From Streptomyces cacaoi (GTDB lineage: Bacteria; Actinomycetota; Actinomycetes; Streptomycetales; Streptomycetaceae): DNA of 64,000 nucleotides. Below, piece after piece: positions 1 to 6,981 of this stretch. The stretch is from assembly GCF_006539165.1 (NCBI RefSeq), contig NZ_BJMM01000017.1, forward strand, positions 1 through 64,000, given 5' to 3'. Below the pieces are notes generated by a model, which saw nothing but the letters and a program-made list of their open reading frames with translations, made no database searches and was not told where the DNA came from. Position 1 is the stretch's first letter. Each line of letters starts with the position of its first letter. Made by a program: the position numbers and the translations under genes.

Positions 1-26
1 CGGGCCACGACTCCGGTCGTGGCCCG
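1..26. terminator. Hairpin terminator of a gene left of the window
   Basis: A perfect 10-bp stem (CGGGCCACGA, 1-10, pairing with 17-26) closes a 6-nt loop. It looks like the end of a transcription unit lying to the left. Bases 27-239 after it hold no supported gene. Confidence 0.6.
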
Positions 27-239
27 CCGTCGTTCGCGCGCACGGACGCCGCGTCGACGACCACGGACGCCCGCCGGCTCCCGCGGAGACCCGCAGGACG
101 CGCGGGGACCCGCGCACACCGCACGGACAGAGCAACCGTCCCCACGGCCGCGGCCCAGGACTTCCGACCGAGCTGACCTGCGCCGACACCGGCGGAGCAG
201 CCCCCGCGGCGGGGGGCCGCTCCGCTCCTCGCCGCACTG

Positions 240-269
240 TTGCTGCTACCTTCCTGTTGCAAGTAATGT
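240..269 (+). promoter_or_regulatory. sodF promoter
   Basis: A -35-like TTGCTG (240-245) and a -10-like TAATGT (264-269) are separated by 18 nt, a spacing normal for the principal sigma factor. This implies a start near 275 and a leader of about 20 nt holding the ribosome site AGGAGG (282-287). The downstream half overlaps the Nur-like operator, as expected for a repressed promoter. Inferred from sequence only. Confidence 0.6.
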
Positions 270-273
270 GCAT
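257..273 (+). promoter_or_regulatory. Nur-box-like nickel-responsive operator
   Basis: TTGCAA-GTAAT-GTGCAT fits the published Streptomyces Nur box (tTGCaa-N5-ttGCAA), an inverted pair of hexamers 5 nt apart. It covers the -10 of the sodF promoter. In S. coelicolor the Fur-family protein Nur represses sodF with nickel at such a site while the Ni-SOD is made. The left half matches fully and the right half keeps GCA. Confidence 0.65.
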
Positions 274-294
274 TAGCGAGCAGGAGGCGAGAAC

Positions 295-936
295 GTGGCC
301 ACTTACACCTTGCCGGAACTGCCGTACGACTACTCCTCGCTGGAGCCGGTCATCAGCGGCGAAATCATCGAGCTGCACCACGACAAGCACCACGCGGGAT
401 ATGTGAAGGGGGCGAACGACACCCTCGAACAGCTGGCCGAGGCCCGGGACAAGGACCAGTGGGGCTCGATCAACGGGCTGGAGAAGAACCTCGCGTTCCA
501 CCTCTCCGGGCACATCCTGCACACCATCTACTGGCAGAACATGACCGGTGACGGCGGCGGCGAGCCGCTGGAGAAGGACGGCACCGGCGAACTGGCCGAC
601 GCCATCGCCGAATCCTTCGGCACCTTCGCCCGGTTCAAGGCGCAGCTGTCCAAGGCCGCCGCCACCACGCAGGGTTCGGGCTGGGGCGTCCTCGCCTACG
701 AGCCCGTCACCGGCCGGCTGATCATCGAGCAGATCTACGACCACCAGGGCAACGTCGGCCAGGGCTCGGTGCCGATCCTCGTCTTCGACGCCTGGGAGCA
801 CGCCTTCTACCTCCAGTACAAGAACCAGAAGGTGGACTTCATCGAAGCCATGTGGCGCGTCGTCAACTGGCAGGACGTCGCCAAGCGGTACACCGCCGCC
901 AAGGAGCGCGCCAACAACCTGCTGCTGGCGCCCTGA
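295..936 (+). CDS. sodF: Superoxide dismutase, Fe/Mn family (Fe-SOD)
   Basis: The 213-residue cytosolic enzyme dismutates superoxide to oxygen and peroxide. Metal ligands are visible: His in HHDKHH (about 28-33), His in the HLSGH stretch (about 75), and Asp and His of DAWEHAFY (about 165-172). Length is normal for the family. The GTG start is fixed by AGGAGG 7 nt upstream. Family sequence alone does not separate Fe from Mn use; the Nur-type operator upstream argues for the iron enzyme that replaces Ni-SOD when nickel is scarce. The gene stands alone and ends at a strong hairpin shared with the convergent neighbour. Confidence 0.95.
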   Translation: MATYTLPELPYDYSSLEPVISGEIIELHHDKHHAGYVKGANDTLEQLAEARDKDQWGSINGLEKNLAFHLSGHILHTIYWQNMTGDGGGEPLEKDGTGELADAIAESFGTFARFKAQLSKAAATTQGSGWGVLAYEPVTGRLIIEQIYDHQGNVGQGSVPILVFDAWEHAFYLQYKNQKVDFIEAMWRVVNWQDVAKRYTAAKERANNLLLAP

Positions 937-1045
937 CGGCCCGGCGCCACGGCGCCAGGACGGCCCGGCCGGCGACCCCGGCCGCCGTCCCCCAGCCGTC
1001 CCGTCCTCGTGATCGTCTTCTCAACCTTCACGCAGGCGGGACACG

Positions 1046-1088
1046 GAGAGGGCCCCCGGAGTGGACGTGACACTCCGGGGGCCCTCTC
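1046..1088. terminator. Bidirectional terminator between sodF and the DsbA-like gene
   Basis: A perfect 18-bp inverted repeat (arms 1046-1063 and 1071-1088, 7-nt loop) lies between two convergent genes, 110 nt after the sodF stop and 16 nt past the stop of the minus-strand gene. No U-tract follows, as is common in Streptomyces. Confidence 0.8.
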
Positions 1089-1103
1089 GCCCGTGCGGGC
1101 CGG

Positions 1104-1733
1104 TCAGTCGAAGATCGGCCCCACGTCGCGGGTGCGCTTCAGCTCGAAGAAGCCCGGCGTCGAGGCGACCATCAGCGTGCCGTCCCACAGACGGGCCGCG
1201 GCCTCGCCCCTGGGGGCCGGGGTGACCACCGGACCGAAGAAGGCGATGCGCCCGCCCTCCGGGCCCGGCACCGCGATGACCGGGGTGCCGACCTCCTGCC
1301 CGACGAGGCCGATCCCCTCGTCGTGCGAGGCGCGCAGCGCCTTGTCGTACTCCGTGGAATCCGCGGCGTCGGCCAGCGAGCGGGGCAGTCCGGCCTCCTC
1401 CAGCGCCTCCTCGATCAGCTCACGGCTCCACTCGCGGCCGCCGTTGTGCACCCGCATACCGAGCGCCGTGTACAGCGGGCCCAGCGCCTCGGCGCCGTGC
1501 TGCTGCTCGGCGGCGATGCAGACCCGGACCGGACCCCATGCGCGCCGGTTGAAGTCGGCGTACTCGGCGGGGAGTTCGTCCAGGCGGTTCTCGTTCAGCA
1601 CCGACAGGCTCATCACACGCCAGCGCACCCGTACGTCGCGCACCTTCTCGACCTCCAGCATCCAGCGCGAGGTCATCCAGGCCCAGGGGCAGGCGGGGTC
1701 GAACCAGAAATCGGCGGTGGTCTCGCTCGTCAT
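1104..1733 (-). CDS. DsbA-family mycothiol-dependent reductase (Rv2466c-like)
   Basis: A 209-residue thioredoxin-fold protein of the DsbA/FrnE type, closest to the Rv2466c mycothiol-dependent nitroreductase family of actinobacteria. The active-site stretch is FDPACPWAW: Cys15 is kept but the second Cys of the usual CPWC is Ala18, so this would be a monothiol enzyme, presumably working through mixed disulfides with mycothiol. No signal peptide is seen, so it acts in the cytosol. The ATG at 1733 is chosen because GGAGAG lies 7 nt upstream; the longer open frame to 1859 has no ribosome site. Divergent from pepN across 180 bp. Confidence 0.8.
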   Translation of the reverse strand: MTSETTADFWFDPACPWAWMTSRWMLEVEKVRDVRVRWRVMSLSVLNENRLDELPAEYADFNRRAWGPVRVCIAAEQQHGAEALGPLYTALGMRVHNGGREWSRELIEEALEEAGLPRSLADAADSTEYDKALRASHDEGIGLVGQEVGTPVIAVPGPEGGRIAFFGPVVTPAPRGEAAARLWDGTLMVASTPGFFELKRTRDVGPIFD

Positions 1734-1913
1734 CGTCGTCTCTCCTCGTATCAGCAGTGCTCTCACCACGGACGGGGATCGGCCGCATACGTGCTCGTGT
1801 GTCACGTCAGCGTATGGGCCCTCCGGGACATTCCCCCTGCTCACCACCCGGGGGCGCATGGGATGCTGAGCGGACCCGTTCAGCTTGCGCGATCAAGGAG
1901 AGGGAGCCACGCC

Positions 1914-4529
1914 GTGCCCGGAGAGAATCTGACCCGCGAGGAGGCACGCCGGCGTGCCGCACTGCTGGAGGTGAGCGGGTACGAGGTCGCCCTGGATCTG
2001 CGGTCCGCCGTCGCTCCCCCGCCGGCCGAGGGGCCGCGCACCTTCCGCTCGACGACGACGATCCGGTTCCGCTGCGCCGAGGAGGGCGCCACCTCGTTCG
2101 CCGATCTCGTCGCCCCGCATGTGCACTCGGTCACGCTCAACGGCGCCTCGCTGCCCGTCGACGAGGTCTTCGACGGCACCCGGATCGCGCTGCCGGGGCT
2201 GCGCGCCGACAACGAGCTGACGGTCGACGCACAGTGCGCCTACAGCCGCACCGGTGAGGGCCTGCACCACTTCGTCGACCCGGAGGACGGCCGGACCTAC
2301 CTCTACACGCAGTACGAGCCCGCCGACGCGCGCCGGGTCTTCGCCAACTTCGAACAGCCCGACCTGAAGGCCCCGTTCGAGTTCACCGTGACCGCCCCGG
2401 CCGACTGGACGGTGCTGAGCAACGGCGCGCAGGAGGGCGAGGCGCGCGCCCTGGAGGACGGCAGCGCCATCCGGCGGTTCGCCCGCACCCGGCCGATCTC
2501 CACCTACATCACCGCGGTCGTCGCCGGGCCCTACCACTACGTCTCCGACACCTACCGGCGCACCTTCGAGGACGGCACCGAGCTGGAGGTGCCGCTGGGG
2601 GCGCTGTGCCGCAGGGGGCTCGCGCCGTACTTCGACGCCGACGACATCTTCACCGTCACCAAGCAGGGCCTGGACTTCTTCCACGACCACTTCGACTACC
2701 CGTACCCGTTCGGCAAGTACGACCAGGCGTTCGTGCCCGAGTACAACATCGGCGCGATGGAGAACCCGGGCTGTGTGACCTTCCGGGAGGAGTTCGTCTT
2801 CCGCGGGAAGGTCACCGAGGCGTCCTACGAGGGCCGGGCCAACGTCATCCTGCACGAGATGGCGCACATGTGGTTCGGCGACCTGGTCACCATGGAGTGG
2901 TGGGACGACCTGTGGCTGAAGGAGTCCTTCGCCGACTTCATGGGTGCCTTCGCGCTGGTCGGCGCCACCCGGTTCACCCGCGGCTGGGTCACCTTCGCCA
3001 ACCGCCGCAAGTCCTGGGCCTACCGCGCCGACCAGCTGCCCTCCACCCACCCGGTCACCGCCGACATCCGGGACCTGGAGGACGCCAAGCTCAACTTCGA
3101 CGGCATCACCTACGCCAAGGGCGCCGCCGTCCTCAAGCAGCTCGTCGCCTACGTCGGGCAGGAGGCGTTCCTGGAGGGCGCGCGGCGCTACTTCAAGCGG
3201 CACCAGTACGGCAACACGCGGCTGGAGGACCTGCTGTCCGTGCTGGAGGAGACCTCCGGGCGCGACATGGGCCACTGGGCGAAGTCCTGGCTCCAGACCG
3301 CCGGCGTCAACGTCCTCACGCCGCAGCTCGCGCACGACGCCGCCGGCCGCGTCACCGAGCTGGCCGTCCTCCAGGAGGCGCCCGACGCGCACCCGGAGCT
3401 GCGCCCGCACCGCGTCGCCGTCGGGCTCTACCGGCGCGACGCCGCCGCCGGGACGCTGGAGTGCTACGCCCGCGCCGAGACGGACGTGACCGGGCAGCGC
3501 AGCGTCGTCGCCGAGCTGGCCGGCGCCGAACGGCCCGACCTGGTACTCGTCAACGACGCCGACCTCACCTACGCCAAGGTCCGGCTGGACGAGGTCTCGC
3601 TGGCGACGCTGCGGGCGCACCTGGGCGAGCTGACCGACCCGCTCTCCCGCGCCCTGTGCTGGTCGGCGCTGTGGAACCTGACCCGGGACGGGCTGCTGCC
3701 CGCGCGGGACTTCGTCGACATCGTGCTGCGGTTCGCCGGGCGGGAGAGCGAGATCGGGGTGCTGCAACTGCTGCACTCCCAGGCGAAGCTCGCCGTCGAC
3801 ATGTACACCGCCGAGGAGCACCGGGCGCTCGCCCAGCAGCGGCTGGCCGAGGGCGCCGTCACCGAGCTGCGGAACGCGGAGCCGGGCAGCGGGCACCAGC
3901 TCGCCTGGGCCCGCTTCCTGGCGGCCGTGGCCGGGCAGGAGCAGGAACTGCGGCTGCTGCGCGGCCTGTTGGACGGCTCCGCACGGATCGACGGGCTGAC
4001 CGTCGACCAGGAGCTGCGGTGGACCTTCCTGGAGTCGCTGACCGCCGCCGGAGCGGCCGACGAGAGCGCCGTCGCCGCCGAACTCGCCCGGGACGACACC
4101 GCCTCGGGCAAGCGCCACCAGGTGCGCTGCCTGGCCGCCCGGCCCGACGAGGCGGTCAAGGCGCAGGCGTGGGCGTCCGTCGTGGAGTCCGACCGGCTCT
4201 CCAACGCCCTGGTGGAGGCCACCATCTCCGGCTTCGCCCAGCCCGGCCAGGCGGAGCTGACCGCGCCGTACACGGCCCGCTACTTCGAGATGCTGGAGTC
4301 GGTGTGGGCCTCGCGCTCCATCGAGATCGCGATGGCCGTCGTGCGGGGCCTGTACCCGGCCGCCCAGCGCGACCGGGCGACGCTGGAGGCCACCGACGCC
4401 TGGCTGGAGGCCCACCCGCAGGCGGCGCCGGCGCTGCGGCGGCTCGTGGCGGAGTCCCGCGACGACCTCGCCCGGGCGCTGACCGCGCAGCGCGCGGACG
4501 CCACCGCCGTACGGCCCGAGGGGGCCTGA
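1914..4529 (+). CDS. pepN: Aminopeptidase N (M1 zinc metallopeptidase), copy 1
   Basis: An 871-residue cytosolic M1 aminopeptidase that removes N-terminal residues from peptides. The exopeptidase motif GAMEN is at about 280-284, and the zinc site is HEMAH (His314, Glu315, His318) with the third ligand Glu337 in LWLKE, the standard 18-residue spacing. The C-terminal part is the ERAP1-like helical domain. The GTG start follows GGGAG by 7 nt and gives the N-terminus PGENLTREEARRRAA, closely parallel to the second copy; the longer open frame reads through the divergent promoter region. A paralogue lies at 6982-9618 on the other strand, so peptide trimming is duplicated within 8 kb. Confidence 0.95.
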   Translation: MPGENLTREEARRRAALLEVSGYEVALDLRSAVAPPPAEGPRTFRSTTTIRFRCAEEGATSFADLVAPHVHSVTLNGASLPVDEVFDGTRIALPGLRADNELTVDAQCAYSRTGEGLHHFVDPEDGRTYLYTQYEPADARRVFANFEQPDLKAPFEFTVTAPADWTVLSNGAQEGEARALEDGSAIRRFARTRPISTYITAVVAGPYHYVSDTYRRTFEDGTELEVPLGALCRRGLAPYFDADDIFTVTKQGLDFFHDHFDYPYPFGKYDQAFVPEYNIGAMENPGCVTFREEFVFRGKVTEASYEGRANVILHEMAHMWFGDLVTMEWWDDLWLKESFADFMGAFALVGATRFTRGWVTFANRRKSWAYRADQLPSTHPVTADIRDLEDAKLNFDGITYAKGAAVLKQLVAYVGQEAFLEGARRYFKRHQYGNTRLEDLLSVLEETSGRDMGHWAKSWLQTAGVNVLTPQLAHDAAGRVTELAVLQEAPDAHPELRPHRVAVGLYRRDAAAGTLECYARAETDVTGQRSVVAELAGAERPDLVLVNDADLTYAKVRLDEVSLATLRAHLGELTDPLSRALCWSALWNLTRDGLLPARDFVDIVLRFAGRESEIGVLQLLHSQAKLAVDMYTAEEHRALAQQRLAEGAVTELRNAEPGSGHQLAWARFLAAVAGQEQELRLLRGLLDGSARIDGLTVDQELRWTFLESLTAAGAADESAVAAELARDDTASGKRHQVRCLAARPDEAVKAQAWASVVESDRLSNALVEATISGFAQPGQAELTAPYTARYFEMLESVWASRSIEIAMAVVRGLYPAAQRDRATLEATDAWLEAHPQAAPALRRLVAESRDDLARALTAQRADATAVRPEGA

Positions 4530-4535
4530 GGCGTA

Positions 4536-4567
4536 CCGGCCGGGGCGGCGCGCTCCGTCCCGGCCGG
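4536..4567. terminator. Hairpin between pepN and the LysR gene
   Basis: A 9-bp perfect stem (CCGGCCGGG at 4536-4544, partner 4559-4567) with a 14-nt loop begins 7 nt after the pepN stop and lies before the end of the convergent LysR gene. Probably bidirectional. Confidence 0.55.
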
Positions 4568-4608
4568 CCGCGGCGCCGGGGTTCCGCTCGGCCGGGGCCC
4601 GTCGCGGT

Positions 4609-5757
4609 TCAGGCGACGACGCGCAGCGGCGGGTCCTCCTGGCGGGCCAGCCAGCGGCGGTAGACCTCGCTGGAGCGTGCCACCTCCTCGTAGGCGGCAC
4701 GCAGCTCCTCGAAGACGGCGTCGTTGACGGCCTCGAAGTCCTCGGCGGACCCCGGGTGTTCGACGTGTCCGGCCTGTTCGGCGGATGCGGTGTGTCCGGG
4801 GTGTCCGGGACCTTCGGGGTGTCCGGGGCCTTCGGGGTGTTCGGGATGTGCCGCCGGTCCGGTGTGGTCCGGAGGCCCGGGGTCCGCCGGGAGGCCCGGG
4901 GTGCGCACCGCGCGGAAGCCCACCAGGAGCCGTACGCCCAGCGGATCGCCGCGCAGCGGGACGATCTCCATGCCGGGCCGGCCCCGCGAGGTGGCCTGGC
5001 AGGGGGTGACGACCTGCCCGGCGGCGACCAGTTCGCCCGCCGAGTGGTAGTCGCCGTGGACGATGCGCGGGGCCACGCCCGCCGCGGCGAACACCCGGCG
5101 CAGCCCGTACCAGTCGCCGTCGACGGCCGGATCCACCATCCACTGCTCGCCGGCCAGCTCCTCGATGCTCACCGGACGGCCCTCGCGCACCGCCGGATGC
5201 CCGGCCGGCACCGCGACGAACTGCGGCTCCCGGTGCACCAGCACCCGCGTGCCGACGCTCTCGGGCACGGTCAGCGGGGCGCCCTCGACCTCGTGCACGA
5301 AGGCCACGTCCAGCTGGTTGTCCTCCAGCATGCGCAGCAGCGTGTTCGCCGAGACGTCCGTCTGGAAGGTGATGTCCGCGTCCGGGAAGCGGACGCCGAG
5401 GCGGCGCAGCCACCCGGGGACGGCCCGGCTCCCGGTGCTGCCCAGGCGCAGCCGCGTCCGGCCGCCGGGGGCCGCGCGGCCCGCGGCGTCCCTGGCCTCG
5501 TCGACCAGCTCCGTCATCTGCGCGATGATCGGCCGGGCCCGCACCAGCACCGCACGGCCGAGCGGGGTGGGCCTGCTGCCGTCGCGGCCGCGGGAGAACA
5601 GCCGGCCGCCGACGGCCTGCTCGATGCGGCGCAGCTGGGTCGTCAGGGACGGCTGCGTCATGCCGAGCCGGCGGGCGGCCTTGTGCACGCTGCCCGTGTC
5701 GGCTATCGCGCACAGCGCACGAAGATGCCTCACTTCCAGCTCCACGGGCCGGAGCAT
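4609..5757 (-). CDS. snpR: LysR-family regulator, probable activator of the adjacent snapalysin gene
   Basis: A 382-residue LysR-type regulator: winged HTH at about 6-65 (VRHLRALCAIADTGSVHKAA, then TQPSLTTQLRRIE), then the effector-binding domain to about 280. In Streptomyces a LysR activator is typically divergent from snpA and switches on the secreted protease; that arrangement is present here, with a T-N11-A site between the genes. Oddly, a Pro/Gly/His-rich insert of about 55 residues encoded by tandem DNA repeats (roughly 4745-4880) precedes a final helical tail, making the protein about 60-70 residues longer than usual. Start uncertain: GTG at the MELEVRHL position, four codons in, is also possible. 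Confidence 0.85.
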   Translation of the reverse strand: MLRPVELEVRHLRALCAIADTGSVHKAARRLGMTQPSLTTQLRRIEQAVGGRLFSRGRDGSRPTPLGRAVLVRARPIIAQMTELVDEARDAAGRAAPGGRTRLRLGSTGSRAVPGWLRRLGVRFPDADITFQTDVSANTLLRMLEDNQLDVAFVHEVEGAPLTVPESVGTRVLVHREPQFVAVPAGHPAVREGRPVSIEELAGEQWMVDPAVDGDWYGLRRVFAAAGVAPRIVHGDYHSAGELVAAGQVVTPCQATSRGRPGMEIVPLRGDPLGVRLLVGFRAVRTPGLPADPGPPDHTGPAAHPEHPEGPGHPEGPGHPGHTASAEQAGHVEHPGSAEDFEAVNDAVFEELRAAYEEVARSSEVYRRWLARQEDPPLRVVA

Positions 5758-5834
5758 ACGGCGGTATCGGCCGCCCGGCCAGACGGTGGTCGGCCGGTGA
5801 ACACCTCGGCGGCATCGGGGGATTGGGCCGTCCT

Positions 5835-5849
5835 ATCGCCTGCTGGCAT
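5835..5849. promoter_or_regulatory. LysR-type T-N11-A site between snpR and snpA
   Basis: ATCGCCTGCTGGCAT contains T5836-N11-A5848 with partial dyad symmetry and lies 78 nt upstream of the LysR start and about 126 nt before snpA. This spacing suits activation of snpA with autoregulation. Inference from motif and position. Confidence 0.4.
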
Positions 5850-5975
5850 CATCCCGGAACGGCACCGGCTCGCACACACTCTCGTCAGCAGGAATCCGTC
5901 CCAAGGGCCCGGTGCCGCCCCCCACCCGCACAGCCCGGCGCGGTGCCGGTCCCTCGGAACCCGAGGAGACCCCCC

Positions 5976-6650
5976 ATGAGATACCGCAAGACGGCCCTTT
6001 CCGCGACGGTCGGCCTGGGTCTGGCCGTGAGCCTCGGCCTGGGCGCCGTTCCCGCGACGGCCTCCGACGGGGCCACCGCCTCGCGTGCGCACTCCTCCTC
6101 CACGACGACCACCACCCAGGGCTTCACCGGCGAGAACAGCAAGAACAACGAGGCGTTCTTCAAGGCCGTCGTGAAGGCCGCCATGAAGAAGCAGGCGAAG
6201 AACCCCGGTGCCCAGCAGGTCACGGTCACCTACGACGCCAGCAAGGCGCCCACCTTCCAGAGCCAGATCGCCAACAGCGCCTCGGTGTGGAACTCCGCCG
6301 TCAAGAACGTCCAGCTCAAGGAGGGCAGCGGCGCCTCGTTCGACTACCGCGAGGGCAACGACCCGCGCGGCTCCTACGCCTCCACGGACGGGCACGGCAG
6401 CGGCTACATCTTCCTGGACTACGCGCAGAACCAGCAGTACGACTCCAACCGCGTCGTCGCCCACGAGACGGGCCATGTGCTGGGCCTGCCCGACCACTAC
6501 GAGGGCCCCTGCGACGAGCTGATGTCCGGCGGCGGCGCCGGTCCGTCCTGCACCAACGACCAGCCCAACGCGGCGGAGCGCGCCCAGGTCGAGCAGCTGT
6601 GGGCGAACGGCGTCGCCTCCGTGATGCTGGACGAGGTCGCCTTCAAGTGA
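5976..6650 (+). CDS. snpA: Snapalysin, secreted small zinc protease (M7)
   Basis: A 224-residue precursor. Residues 1-29 form a Sec signal peptide (MRYRKTALS, hydrophobic core, Ala-rich cleavage near ATA-SDG), a pro-segment follows, and the mature protease carries HETGHVLGLPDH, the HExxHxxGxxD zinc motif that defines M7 snapalysins. Two Cys pairs (GPCDEL and PSCTND) probably form the usual disulfide. The ATG follows GAGGAG by 7 nt. Divergent from the LysR gene, so expression is expected to depend on that activator. It digests extracellular protein, whose peptides the two neighbouring aminopeptidases could then trim after uptake. Confidence 0.93.
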   Translation: MRYRKTALSATVGLGLAVSLGLGAVPATASDGATASRAHSSSTTTTTQGFTGENSKNNEAFFKAVVKAAMKKQAKNPGAQQVTVTYDASKAPTFQSQIANSASVWNSAVKNVQLKEGSGASFDYREGNDPRGSYASTDGHGSGYIFLDYAQNQQYDSNRVVAHETGHVLGLPDHYEGPCDELMSGGGAGPSCTNDQPNAAERAQVEQLWANGVASVMLDEVAFK

Positions 6651-6930
6651 CCTCTGCCGCGCGGGCGCGGCGTCCCCGCGCCCCCGCATGACCCGGCGCT
6701 CCGGCCGCCTTCCCCACCCCGGCCGGAGCCCCGCGGACCCGGTGCCGCATCCGAACCGTCACGCACTCCGGCGCACGCCGGGGCCGCCCGGACGGCACGG
6801 CACCGCTCGGATCCCGGCGGTCCGCCGCGGCCGGGCCGCGACCCACACGCGGCCCGCACCGCGGCGGACCGTACGGCCGCGGGCGCCGACTGCACCGGCG
6901 CCCGCGGCCCCGGGGTCCGCCTCCCCACAC
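6651..6930. other. Spacer after snapalysin gene, no gene seen
   Basis: This GC-rich stretch is open in several frames only through composition. None has a ribosome site or recognisable protein. It leads into a terminator hairpin. Confidence 0.5.
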
Positions 6931-6963
6931 GTCGGCCCCCCGCCTTCGGGACGGGGGGCCGAC
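6931..6963. terminator. Bidirectional terminator between snpA and second pepN
   Basis: A 12-bp perfect stem (GTCGGCCCCCCG, 6931-6942; partner 6952-6963) with a 9-nt loop lies 19 nt past the stop of the minus-strand aminopeptidase gene. Confidence 0.75.
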
Positions 6964-6981
6964 GCCTGTGGTGTGCCGCGG

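Noticed and set aside
19..276. 85-aa plus-strand frame before sodF
   Set aside because: Arg/Pro-rich translation typical of GC-rich non-coding DNA, and it runs through the sodF promoter and Nur-like site.
1893..4700. 935-aa minus-strand frame opposite pepN
   Set aside because: Long antisense frames arise from codon bias; the plus strand has the zinc-peptidase motifs.
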